From Hyposmocoma kahamanoa (lineage: Eukaryota; Arthropoda; Insecta; Lepidoptera; Cosmopterigidae), in assembly GCF_003589595.1 (NCBI RefSeq), contig NW_020653337.1:2160567-2224566 (forward strand): DNA of 64,000 nucleotides. Reading direction: 5' to 3'. A program made the translations under genes and the position numbers. Of the stretch, positions 42,521 through 53,867 are shown one piece after another; positions within the stretch are counted from its first letter, which is position 1, and the number at the start of each line of letters is the position of its first letter. The notes under the pieces were generated by a model. The model saw only the letters and a program-made list of their open reading frames with translations. It had not been told where the DNA came from and did no database searches.

Positions 42521-42699
42521 TCCCATTAAGCCCTTTCTCGGAAATTGTGGTGGAATTCGGGGAATAACGATATTTGGTATTAAGTGATTACTTGATACGC
42601 GTTTTGACGTCACGAGGGCGATGTACTCGCATCGACTCATTATCACAAATCGAAATCGATTTAACCGCTACCGAAACAACTTTGTCGTAATATTCTTAA

Positions 42700-42890
42700 A
42701 TTAATTTGTGATTTTGCTAAGACAATTATCAAGAACAGCCAGTTCATTTTTATTTCTCGTATTAATGTAAAGTCCATTACTATTTTTAATAAAAACCTTA
42801 CAAATTGTTCTGAAAATAAAATACGTTTTCCTTAATGTATTGTGACGTAAGAATGTTAATTTCTACAATCTCATTTCTCAGAAACGGTCT
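42700..42890 (-). pseudogene. LINE-A coding remnant
   Basis: The plus-strand text AACAGCCAGTTCATTTTTAT, CTCGTATTAATGTAAAGTCC and TGAAAATAAAATACGT is the inverse of the HNINTRN…NELAVL coding stretch of LINE-A at 34400-34520. No 3' UTR is present. Confidence 0.65.
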
Positions 42891-43334
42891 AAAGCGTTTG
42901 TAAATCCAAAAGCATGCTTATTACGTTCGTTACGTTCCGTGGATGTGGAGTAGGTACTTTATGTGTAGTGTACTCTGCACTGTTCTTATTCAAACATATA
43001 GTTCTACAGTAGCCAAGTTCCTCGGACGTCATACAGGTCATCGCTCTCATATCTATCGACTAAACGCTCTTCCATCACTGAAACACAGTTAAGCCGGGTT
43101 GCAGTAACAATACTTCAATATTTGAAATGTTAAAAGCAATTCTTTCGCAGCCACAGGAAGGAGTAATACTTATACTCCAACCTGCCATTAAAAAAATATA
43201 CTATCTAATGTAAATAAAATTCTTTTGAGTTTAGGCGGGAAATCACCAAACGTCACTTGACACAACGCGACTGGTGATTTTTTCCATCCTATAGTAAGAA
43301 ACTGTTTAGTTTGTCTGCTGCAGTTGGATCCAAA
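42891..43334. other. Unassigned sequence
   Basis: Contains a partial inverted motif, GGAAATCACCA / TGGTGATTTTTTCC, at 43239-43287. Nothing else recognised. Confidence 0.45.
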
Positions 43335-43490
43335 TGACACTGTATTTTTTCTTTTTGGCTTTTGGCGGTTAGCATTTCAGGAACTGACAAGGTCTTAGGG
43401 GATGGAAAAAAAAAGAATAGTCTAAGGACAAAATTAAGAACGGGGAAACTATAACAGCCTAGGAACTATGAGATACAAATAAACATTTGT
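43335..43490 (+). repeat. Dispersed repeat V, copy 2
   Basis: TTGGCTTTTGGCGGTTAGCA, AGAACGGGGAAACTATA and AACTATGAGATACAAATAAA parallel 19690-19885, with a deletion between. Confidence 0.6.
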
Positions 43491-45123
43491 ATGTGTTCTT
43501 ATTCTTACTGATGTTTTGTGTAATTGTGATTTCATAAATCTGCCTTTGCTTTTGTTAAGTGCTCTACGCCATTTTTTAAATGAGTAAATTCATAATGGCA
43601 TTTGAATACTCATCTTTATGGGTTAAGAATGGTTTAACCATTTGACCAGAATGCAAATAACTGCAAACCTAATACTCGTATTAGATATATAAAACAGACA
43701 CGTGACAAGTTGGACTTGGACCTTGTGTTGCCATATAGTGTTATGTTAAAGAACATACTGACAACATTAACATTGGTGTCAAAAGCAATTTTTACAACAA
43801 TATGTTTGACAACCACTACCTACTGTCACCTGTCTGGTCTCAACGTAAGCAATTCCTGTACAAAGAGCGTTAATTTTTTAAATTTATTAAAACCTACAAT
43901 CATTTGGCCATAATCCTACCTGATATGAAGCGAAAACGTGAGTGATAATGATATACCTTTGTTTCAAAAATGCGTACTCACTGTAGTAGCCTATTCTGAA
44001 GTACCGAATCTCTGGAGATACTATCTTGAACACCCAGAACCCAATCGAAAAATTCATACCTAAATTGGTCCTGGCGGAGAGCGATGGACCAATTAAGTAA
44101 GTTAGGTATGTAACTTGTTAGCGGTGGCGTTCAAAGTTGGCATATTGCGCAGACAGCGTAGACTGCGTTCGGTCGAAGTCCTGCAACGTCGTTGAGTTTA
44201 CATGCGAGTTTACAATTCCAGTGACATGATTGCGTTGTGATCAGCTGTTTTTTATTTCTGCTTGAGTTATTTTAGTACAAAGGCCTAGAAGTTTTTTGAA
44301 AACAGTATTTAGACAATGTTTAAACACCAAGCTTTCGACGCGGGAGACGGAGTCTAAATTATAACCGAATGCTAATATTTTTTAAAACGAGAACGAATAG
44401 GCATTATATAGGTGTGCGTATGCTAACAAAAAAACGTAAATCCTGCACTATGGTGCTCCAGCTCACTCTCTCGGAAAAACATAAATGTAAATAAAAGTGA
44501 TAGAAATTTAAAAAACTTTTTGTTGAAGTTAATTAAACAATGTGCAAGGAAAAGAAAATACGACATACCGACAATTTACGTCAAATATAAAATATATGTC
44601 GCCTAAAGGAAGCATTCATAGCCTACATGCTGGCTAGCAAAGCCTCTACGACTAACATGTCCGATTTTGAATGGGGTTTTACAAGGAAGTACAGTATATA
44701 AAATACATTTTTTTTTCCTAAATGTGATAGCAAACGCAAACCATTTAAAAAGCACATCCGGTATAAAGCCGATTAATTTCCCATTAGAATTAGATTCCTT
44801 GTAACTAACTAACCTGATTTTGTGATATCAAACGACGAACTTTGCTTTCTAATAAAATAAATATTTAATTTTAAAAGACAAACCTGTTTTGTGAGTCAAT
44901 GATCACATTACGTTGCGTAAAACATTTTTAGAGTTATCTCATTAAAATCTGTTTTATGTTTCCCTTTCCTAATTAAGTTTAAGTTATACACATTTTAATT
45001 AATAATTTGTGCAATAGCTTCATAATAAAGAATGCAACATTATTTAAATTAATTCTAACTGCTTACGCCGTTAGAGAAGATTTAACGACTATTTTTAAAC
45101 CGTTATTTGACATACTTTTATGC
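43491..45123. other. Unassigned AT-rich sequence
   Basis: About 1.6 kb without a recognised repeat or gene. Confidence 0.5.
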
Positions 45124-45340
45124 TTCCGTGACCGAACGGTTACCATGCTGCTGGACTACCACGTAGAGGTCCTGGGTTCTATTTCCGGACCGGGAGAAAT
45201 ATTTGTACTACAGTACTACATTTATTTCTCTCCTGAGCTTGGATCTAATTTGTGGTTGTCTATGTGTGTGTCCATGGCACCCGCGATACAGGGTTTCCCT
45301 AGTGCGGGGCTATGAGTGTTTGATTGTTATTATTATTATA
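45124..45340 (+). repeat. tRNA-derived SINE-1, full copy
   Basis: Head TTCCGTGACCGAACGGTTAC, degraded B box GGGTTCTATTTCC, body TAATTTGTGGTTGTCTATGT and CCTAGTGCGGGGCTATGAG, tail of TTA units near 45326-45340. It parallels 9645-9832 along its whole length. Confidence 0.8.
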
Positions 45341-45689
45341 TTCATGATACCTAATAGTATAGTGATAGACAACCACAGCACTTAGACCCTTTATTTTGGA
45401 TATCAGAGTAACGGAATCTACTTCGTGGCACCGCTCAGAATACAAAGACCAGAAACAATTTAAAAAAATTCATTTCGCAAATTCCCTCAAAAAAGACCTT
45501 CTCATCCCGTGCTAAAGTCCAAATCGTCGGGCCATCGAGGACGTCAACAAACAATTATGTGCTGGTTGTCATGAATTGCCTGGTCTGGAACTAGGATTTT
45601 TTTTATGATGAATGCCAGAGCAAAGAATTTAACTTCGTGGCTCTTCCCAGAAAGCCCGCCCAGACCGGAGTTGCAGTAAAGCTCCGTGT
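45341..45689. other. Unassigned sequence
   Basis: Nothing recognised. Confidence 0.5.
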
Positions 45690-45970
45690 GAAAAACGTCG
45701 TCCAGGGAAGCACTGTCACCATACCTATTTCTGCTGCCCAGCAGTACCTAATGTGATCATGACTGTGTTCCAGTTGTGTGGGGTTAGGGATACTCGTGAA
45801 TCAACAGACACGTGGATCTCGTTAACTTACGTCTCAGGGTGATAGTGGCGGTGCCCCTCAGATCTTTGTGATTTAAAGCTCCAAGTTGCACTGCAACTGT
45901 TGTACGTAGGCGTATTAATTACCACCAGGCGCACGACTTATTCGTCCCGTTACTTAATATCGTAAAAAAA
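45690..45970 (-). repeat. Repeat A, full-length inverted copy
   Basis: The minus strand runs from TTACGATATTAAGTAACGGG through CGCACGTCTACGTACAACAG-like blocks, TCTGAGGGGCACCGCCACTA, AGCAGAAATAGGTATGGTGA to CAGTGCTTCCCTGGACGACG. Both ends are present, giving about 280 bp. Confidence 0.88.
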
Positions 45971-46649
45971 GATATCAGTACAGATAATAATTATATCTAC
46001 AAGTAGATTTAGATTTTATAACGTGTTATTCGTGTTAGTCAATGACAAAAATCTATTCATAAGGAGCAACTGTGCGGTCTGTACAATATTTCAGGGGAAG
46101 TCGACTTCCTCAGTCAGTAGTTTGGTCAGAACTGCCATCGCCGTACTTTGTCCAAAAGATAGTAGGTCTAATTTTGAATCTCTGTCAGTTTAGTCTTTGC
46201 GCTGATCATTTATGAAGACTGGACGCGATAGCAACGCTTAGACATTTTTGTTCTTTTCAAGCGAATCTGCCTTACGAATAAGTAATGTTCACTTCAATGT
46301 CATCATCAACAACTCATTATTTGTCCCATTAACGGGTACAGGTCAAACTAAAGAAGGTCACACGTTTGACTGATATTGGTGGGTAAAACGGCCACCAAAC
46401 GAATAAAATATCTGAGGCTTTGTTACTTCGACCAAGTCCAAAGAAGAAAGGCCACGCATTTTGCTTGCAGCGCGAAACCTGAGAGCTTCAAAACTCAAAG
46501 TAGAGGAGTCTAAGTACAGGGCTTAGAACATAAGTGTACCATACTGGCCCAATGTGAGTTGAAGACTTCACACGTTTTTCAAGCTCTGTAAACCTTCTTT
46601 TGATAGGCAGGTTCCATAACTATGTCCTCCTTCAACGTTACCGAGAGGT
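45971..46649. other. Unassigned, with small LINE-A and SINE-3-like pieces
   Basis: 46257-46300 carries GCGAATCTGCCTTACGAATA, the LINE-A 3' UTR block on the plus strand. 46300-46340 (CATCATCAACAACTCATTAT) and 46540-46575 (GCCCAATGTGAGTTGAAGAC) resemble SINE-3 edges but are strongly diverged. Confidence 0.45.
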
Positions 46650-47078
46650 TTTTTATATAATATCAAGTGACAAGAGGAAGCTACACGCCTGTCCATTATA
46701 GTTGCAATGCCACTCAGGGTCGTATTCCAGAACTCTACTCAATACTCAAGTCAGGACTTGAGTATTGCAGTGAGCACTGAAAATCACACTCAAGTCCTTG
46801 CCATTAGAGTCGTAATTCTAGTGCTTGAAATCATACTCAAGTCCTGACTTGAGCATTGAGCAGAGATCTGGAATACGACCCTTAGAGCTTTAAATCGCAA
46901 AGATCTGTCACTGCGCCCGTCACCCTGAGACATAAGTTGACAAGTCCAATGTGCCTATAATTTCGCCAGCACTCTTACCCTTCAAAAACCGTAACGCAGT
47001 AATGCTAACATTATTACTTGGCGGCAGAAATAGGTAGGGTAGCAGTACTTCCCCGGACGAACTCTTCCACAAGAAGCT
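46650..47078 (+). repeat. Repeat A split by a MITE
   Basis: The left part (46650-46716) ends GCAATGCCACTCA. The right part (46882-47078) resumes TTAGAGCTTTAAATCGC and runs to CGGACGAACTCTTCCACAAG. In other copies CACTCAGAGCTTTAAATC is continuous. Confidence 0.9.
46717..46881. mobile_element. 165-bp Harbinger-type MITE inside repeat A
   Basis: The ends GGGTCGTATTCCAGA are perfect inverses (46717-46731 and 46867-46881). The flanks TCA and TTA fit a 3-bp target duplication with one change, typical of PIF/Harbinger. Inside, ACTCAAGTCCTGACTTGAG-type palindromes recur. Confidence 0.85.
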
Positions 47079-47372
47079 CTACTGCTTCTAAAATAGGTAT
47101 TAATACTAAACATTTACAAATGTATATAACTTCGAAATCAAAGCATATTGTACATGTTGTCACAAAAATTGGGAATTGAGGAGTAATGGCCTTCTACTGG
47201 GTTACCATACCACTGAGCAGTGCTTGCTTACCCATTTTTAAGTTTTCACCCATTTAGTTGAGAAGGCAAGTATTCTACCATACAGCCTCATATGTTTCTA
47301 TTTTTTCCCTAATTCGGTGGAGAAGGCGACAAGCCCCTTTTCTTAGTTCATTTAATATGACATGGAGGGCCT

Positions 47373-47548
47373 TTTTTTTTTTTTGACGGGGGGGAAATCT
47401 TTATGGATACCCCTGAGCCCAGGGAGACTCAGGGGTTATGTGGGGACTCTCCCTCCAGACTGGAGGGCCTACCCCACTAAAACCCCCCCGGGTTTCCCTC
47501 TCGCCGGTTGAGTCGGCGCCGTGGGATCAGTGAACATTCACCACGACG
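47373..47548 (-). mobile_element. Retroposon with poly(A) tail and 16-bp TSD
   Basis: On the minus strand this is a GC-rich body (containing GGCGCCGACTCAACCGGCGA) ending at a poly(A) run (poly-T at 47372-47384). ATGACATGGAGGGCCT stands on both sides (47357-47372 and 47549-47564), a perfect 16-bp target duplication. The GACGGGGGGAAATC start next to the tail and AAAACCCCCCCGGG are features of a common moth retroposon. The perfect duplication indicates a recent insertion. Confidence 0.88.
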
Positions 47549-47564
47549 ATGACATGGAGGGCCT

Positions 47565-50500
47565 ACTTACTTACCTATGAAATAACGATAATTTGAACGG
47601 GTGGCTAAGCTGACAACCGATAACGACATTTCAATAAATAATGCCGGCTGATGTATTGGCTCACGTTCAGGGCGAATATTGGCTAACACGGCCAACATGA
47701 CTAGCTTGTTCTTCAATGATTAGATAGTTTTAAGTAGATCATAAATAGCGTTTATTTTAATTTAACAATTTATTAAATAAAATGATGACGTTTTGATTTA
47801 AACTTTAAAAATTAGTAAGAAACCTAACTGTGAAATATAAATTTTACAACAACCCTCAATTACAAATAATTTATATTACACACCATTCTTCGAATACAAA
47901 CATTTCGTTTGCACAGGTCGTTATAGTGCAGTATTTTAAATTTTTTATCTCATTATAAATAAAACTTAAATTTACTAACATAAGACTACATACGACGCCA
48001 TAAATGCTTTAAAATATTCAAGCCATAATAGCCAGCTTATTAAGAAAATTTATACCATTCGTAATTAGTTTAAACGCCATCTATTTCGTTTCATGTGAAC
48101 TGCTGTAACAAACGATACGCAGAGCACTTATTGGTAGACAAAAGATTTTATTTCAAATTAAATTAAAATCAACCATTCTCCGAAAATAAGCATCGAGGAT
48201 ATAGTGCTTTCTTGCCATACTTGCAATTCAATCCATTACGTTAATACAACATAAACTTAAACCCGACACACACAGCAGTCTTTACGCATGCGTGATATGC
48301 CTTCACTACCATACTATTCTTTTGGCTATCTAAAAATATCCAACTCTCACACGCCAATTTCGCAAACATTTTGCTATCGATTTCAGACAGACCGCTACGA
48401 TTCTACACCTTTTCGTATTACAAATATGGACGACAACTGCTTTTACTGTCCAAAATACAACCGTAACAAGTTTTCTGCATCCAAAATTAGATACAACGTG
48501 GTCATGTATAAATAGATGTTAGTGAATGTAGGTATATATTACGTATGTAGGAATGCGGTTCGTGCGTCCATGGTTTCGATGTTTGTTTTTTTCGTGAAAT
48601 TTGTAGAAATTTAAATCGTTTGTGATCGAATAGGTCATTGGTCCATTCGTTATATTCTATTTTTATTGGCTCCTTTGAACTTTATTTGTAGAGGTAAGCG
48701 AAAAAAATAACAATTGAATATATTTTTCATTTGTAATCGATTGAACAACATTTTTGATTAAACGAAACAAAGAACTCAATTAAGGAAAGGTAAAAATAGC
48801 AAAAGCAATTTGGCATAATACTTTGAAGTAAGAACATTTTGAAGGCAAGTTAATGGTTAAAATTGTAGAGATTCACTGAGATCTCTTTCGCATTGCTAAT
48901 TAGATTTCTAGAAACATGATAATTATTTCATTCTACTAATGTATAGATTTCTAATAATAAGGCACGTACTTAAATATTTGCCCTTTCATTTCAATTTGTC
49001 ATTGATAGTCATCAGCCATGAAAAAAAACAACAACATTGTATGACGTGACGCTATAATTAATGATAATTTTTAAGTTTTAGAATGTTACGATGTTTAACC
49101 ACCATGATATTCTATAGGATTTCTCACAACTACGATGTTATAGTCCTTAACATACGACCTTATATTGAACATTCTCCTAATCTAATTCAGTAACATACTT
49201 TTTATATCGCTGTTTTTCGAGAATAGTGTTTCAAAACAAAGTAATGTAGTTCATTTTTTTACTTATTGCACATCTCTATTCAGAACGTACACCTTAGCTT
49301 GAAGTGCTGGCGTCTGCAAAGATACATAGTTGACGTTGGCACGACGTGTTCTAGTGCTATTAAAAATTAAAAAAACAGACCTTTTAATTGGATGAAATAT
49401 TTTCGTGACAACATTGGGCTGTATACGATTCGCTAAGAGGATGGAAGTATAAGATGATTCGTCGGTTTTGCGCGCCAAATATGCCTTAGTTTTTTTAAAT
49501 AGTTATTTTTGACGCAAGTCGCAATTCTAGAAAGCCATCGATGTGTGAATGTAATTTATTATTACTACGTGATTAACACTAAATATAAGTTCAATGTGTG
49601 ATTTGCTGAATCGAAAATACTTTGCCCTGTGCGGAGGGGCTAGGAATTACTTCGTGAAGGGGTTTTACACATACAGTATGGCCATCAGTATGAGTTTTTT
49701 TTAGAAAAATAGTATTGAAAATTTTTCAATATTACTCGCAACTTCTTCTTCGTCTTCTTCAGGATTTTGAACTCGTGACGACAGTTTCGGGGTAGCGGGG
49801 AGACGGCGGTAGGAAAGATAGTATTGCCAGAATGTAAAATTAGTTCAGGAGAGTTTCGTAGGTATACAAAAAAGTTATTATACTATTTAAGAGAGATATG
49901 AAATAAAAAATAATGGCGCAGCCACACTGGTAAATTAGCCTAGACTCCTTTACAAGAGGAACGTTACTGTACAATGTTTTCGCAGAAATAATACGCGACA
50001 TTCTTGGTACATTTTCAATAGAAAACATATGAAAGGATTTCAAACATAATCCGCTACATAACCACATTGAATAACCGCCCAGCCGGTACTGTAAATATTT
50101 CTTCAGTTCAATAAGAGTACAAAGTCCAATCTGTTTGAACGTCGTCGTATTGTTATATCGCACATACACAATCATACGTACAACAACGTACATGTGACAC
50201 GCCCCCAGTGTAGTATGTTGTTGGAACTATATCTAATCGGTGTGACGTAACCACTCTTGTTCACCTTCAGTTGGAGGAAAACGTCGATACAATATATGTA
50301 TATATACTCGATACAATATATACCTTTACTTCTTAATGCAATAAAATTATTTGCATAAATATTGCATTATAGATGTAGGGCGCCCTCGCGGTTTTTGTGT
50401 TAACAGTTATATTAAGATGAAGTAATAATTTTTATTAAAACTTGGAGAAAAAATTATAACTATGTAACTACTTTCCCGTCACATTTACAGTGTTTACCAC

Positions 50501-51734
50501 AGAGAGGGCTAGGTGATTACGACTATCGTTTTGCTCTATGGAATCTATGGATTAGCAATGAATGATCATTCAAAATCATTCGAATACGAAAATTCGGTTA
50601 GGTAGTAGGTTACTAATTTGTTATTCGAATGACAGGATTAGTAATTTACTAAAGTGTCGAATATCGAAATTATTCGTAATCTCGCATCGCTAATTTATTT
50701 TATACATTCAAATCTAAATAACAAGTGAATTATAAATCTTATCTATCGCTAAAATATCTAAACAAATAAACCAACTGGTTTCTATTCATCCATTTTAACT
50801 TTTTATCGTCTAAAATTAATGATAGTTCAAGGCTTAAATGTTATGGTGGGCAACAATGAGTTTAATTAGAATAACTTAATAGAAATAAATCGTAAGGAAT
50901 GACGTCTTTGCTTTTTATACTTAATTCAGCTCGATAAAAACTAGTAAACAAGAATGATCGAGTGTGTTCAACAAGTTCCAAAAATAGACAGGGTTTTTGC
51001 GAAATTTGTGTTTTAGTTTTTTTTTGGTAATGAGCCAGAAATAAATTGTAGTGCAGAATCAGAGTAATTTACTATGACGACGTAAGCCACTTAGGTATAT
51101 AGCAGTGGATTATGGCAAAAAATACTTTAATATGTATATTTTGCTTTGACTATAATTTATTTTCGTAATGTCACAGATATCTTGGTAGCTCTATACCTCA
51201 GCTCTAATGCTTTTAATATTGCGTTAGAGCATATTGTGATTGTGACAATTTTTGAACTTTTTGACGCCTCGCGTATAGGGTTTGAGTCAACAAAATTTTT
51301 TTTAAAGCTGGAAATATTTTTGAGCCGAACCGAGGAAACAATCTCAAATGTCTTTTTAAATAGTAAATTATGATCTATACTCCTGCACAGTTGGAAAACT
51401 AGAAGGTAAAAGAACTGCAAAGAATATAAGGACAAAGGAAGTAAGAGAAGAGCAAAGAGTGATTGTACGTGGGAATCCCAACGTTATATAAATCTACCTA
51501 TTTGTGATGCGAAAACAAAGCGTTTGATACGAGGTGTGTTTTCTTAGACCCGTTTTTGTATACCAGTTGATTTCCATCTTCAATTTTATGATCTTGTGTT
51601 GAATGCAGGGCGTCTCACGGCTATGCCACACAGAGGGACCCTTAAATACTTAGATAGAAACTTTTAGTACAAGAAGACTTCATTTTGATTTTAAAAACAA
51701 TTCGAATTGCATTCAGAGAATTTTAAATAATCGC
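47565..51734. other. About 4.2 kb unassigned AT-rich sequence
   Basis: No TE family recognised. The largest open frame is on the minus strand at 49840-50193 (117 codons, Cys- and Tyr-rich, two hydrophobic patches). It has no recognised motif and is probably chance. The frame at 48288-48515 is likewise unassigned. This is the longest repeat-free stretch of the window. Confidence 0.45.
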
Positions 51735-51772
51735 CTGTCTGAAACGGGAATCGAACCCGCCAAATGTGAAAA
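51735..51772 (-). repeat. tRNA-like 3' fragment
   Basis: The minus strand reads GGCGGGTTCGATTCCCGTTT, a T-arm with a perfect B box. No D-arm or anticodon arm lies upstream, so this is a SINE or tRNA fragment rather than a tRNA gene. Confidence 0.6.
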
Positions 51773-52509
51773 AGAAAAAACACCTGTAATTTTAATATAC
51801 TTAACATAGAGATTGTTTTCTTTTAAATAACATCGCACCTTAAATAAATCTAATGAAATGTAACATTTTCAAATTAATTTTTTTGTAATCAGTCAGCCTC
51901 ATTATGATTGTGAACACACAAACATACTTACTTATAACTAGGTACTACAACTTACGCACTACCACATTATTGTGCACTTATAAATTTTAATACTTTGAAA
52001 TGATAATGTCAGGTGTAATGAGCGTGGCAAAGTCAGAGAAAATGCATTTTCCTGAACAAAATTTCAAATTAAAGTTAAATTTCATGGTTATATTAGATTT
52101 GCTACTAAATTAAAGTTTTTAGCTATTCTTCTCAGTTTAATTTCTTTTACGAATAGATGAATACAGATAAAGATATTTTTAATTTGATTTTCTTTCTATT
52201 AACTAACACGCATAAATGATCATTAGCAAATTTCAAACATATTAGAACAGTAATCGAATACAGTCTCGATTGAATCGAATGCCCGCTTTCAATTTAATCG
52301 AATGGGGATTACCCGCCGGCCTCGTATCGATTAATCGGAATCCTGCCGATTAAGATGGACGACGATTGTTTCATTAAGTGTGGTTTACGGCGCCATGGGA
52401 TAAGATACAGGTATATTTGGGAAATATTTGAGTAAACTACAGTTCTATTTGTAGTTTAGAGAGCGTTGTTAATTTGAGGAATCCTACTATTTTGTATATT
52501 ACAAGAGCA
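51773..52509. other. Unassigned AT-rich sequence
   Basis: 52250-52350 has several TCGATT / AATCGA motifs with no clear element. Confidence 0.45.
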
Positions 52510-52512
52510 TTA

Positions 52513-52903
52513 GGGCGTGCTCCCGTTGTCTTAACGTTTTATTTATCGTTGAACGACTGTCGTGTTTAGCCTGTTCCCATATCACGACTATCTGCCGTGA
52601 CTGTGTCGTGGACGTTTATTTTATCGCTGAACGACTGTCGTGTCTAGCTGTTCCCACTAGATCGTGACGACAATTTATCGGTTCATGGCAGCCGCCTTGT
52701 AGTTTGCACGAGAGATACGTTTGAAATTACGATTATCTGTCGTCACATTTTTATCGTGACGTATTATTTATCATCAGATGACTGTCGTTCTAGCTCTTCT
52801 CACTGTCACGACAGTCTGTCGTCGTAACGTTTAAAAAGTCGTGAACGACAGTTAATCGTGTTGTTCTATGTACGTGTCGTCACGACATAACGGGAACGTG
52901 TCC
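52513..52903. mobile_element. Harbinger-type MITE rich in GACNGTCGT
   Basis: GGGCGTGCTCCCGTTGTC at 52513 faces, inverted, GGACACGTTCCCGTTATGTC at 52903. The flanks TTA (52510-52512) and TCA (52904-52906) fit a 3-bp target duplication with one change. The interior repeats GAACGACTGTCGTGT twice and many CGTGACG/CGTCACG half-sites. Confidence 0.75.
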
Positions 52904-52974
52904 TCAGACAAAACATTGCTTGGTATCGGTTGGTAAGAAACAAGTATTTAATAATAATCATTATTTATTCGTAC

Positions 52975-53210
52975 CTGCAGGTTAGCGACACACCTGTCTT
53001 TAACAGTTGCACTCTCGCTCAGAGCTTTAAATCGCAATTATCTGACTAGCACTGCCACAGCGCCCGTCACTCTGAGATTTATGTAGACAAGTTTCACGCG
53101 TCCGTGCTTGTAATTTCAGCAGTGCCCTTATCTTTGAAAACCGGGATGCAGTAATGCTTACATTACTGCTCGGCGGCAGAAATAGGTAAGGTGCTTCCCT
53201 CGACAAATGT
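52975..53210 (+). repeat. Repeat A copy
   Basis: GCGACACACCTGTCTTTAAC, TCAGAGCTTTAAATCGCAA, GCCACAGCGCCCGTCACTCT, AAACCGGGATGCAGTAATGC and CTCGGCGGCAGAAATAGGTA. The 5' T-run and ATATCAAG block are missing. Confidence 0.85.
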
Positions 53211-53224
53211 TGTAGTAATAGAGC

Positions 53225-53314
53225 CGTGTTGTTCTATGTTTGTGACAATAGTTGTGTTGTAAAAACTATATGACAGCATAGCACCTCGCAAACACTATGT
53301 CATAGAGCAACGCC
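53225..53314. repeat. Small palindromic element
   Basis: GTGTTGTTCTATG near 53228 faces, inverted, GCGTTGCTCTATG near 53313, enclosing about 60 bp with ACTATATGACAGCATAG. No target duplication is clear. Confidence 0.5.
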
Positions 53315-53867
53315 TAATCATTTCAACATACAATATGTCAGGAACAGGAACCTTGAAGAACCTAGAAGGCATATCAAGGAGTGGTTAACTTTTATATGTA
53401 AGGAGCTTCTAGTTCGACAGTGACTATATCACTATTTACCGCTCCTAAGTAAACTTGGAGTTTGAACTAGTTTATCACTGGATTAATACTTAATAATCGA
53501 TGGAGCGCTCTACCGCGTTACAACATTAGGTGAATTTAAATTGCCCCGGAGTAAAGCCTCGAATAAACTCATCATAATCGGCAAATTACATATTTCATTG
53601 TTCTGTTAATCTTCCAAAAGAGAGGGTTTATGCCATAATCCGCCACGTTTTCCATCATAGCGATGTGTTCCCTCACCGCCAGTGGGAGGCATTGTTTATT
53701 AAACATTCACATATGTACGTAACTTCAAGTCTTAAAGTCATGGGGATATATGCTGTCACAAGGATTCAAGCTTGAGAGGTAAATTTTGTATCATTTGGCT
53801 TACCATCGCTCTATCTATTCAATAAAAGCAAAATTCTTTCATTTAATTTACAATAAAGTTGTGACAA
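53315..53867. other. Unassigned sequence
   Basis: Nothing recognised. Confidence 0.5.

Noticed and set aside
49840..50193. 117-codon open frame on the minus strand.
   Set aside because: No recognisable domain; low-complexity composition; one frame of this length is plausible by chance in 64 kb.
51735..51772. Genuine tRNA gene (minus).
   Set aside because: Only the T-arm is present; no D-arm, anticodon arm or acceptor stem.
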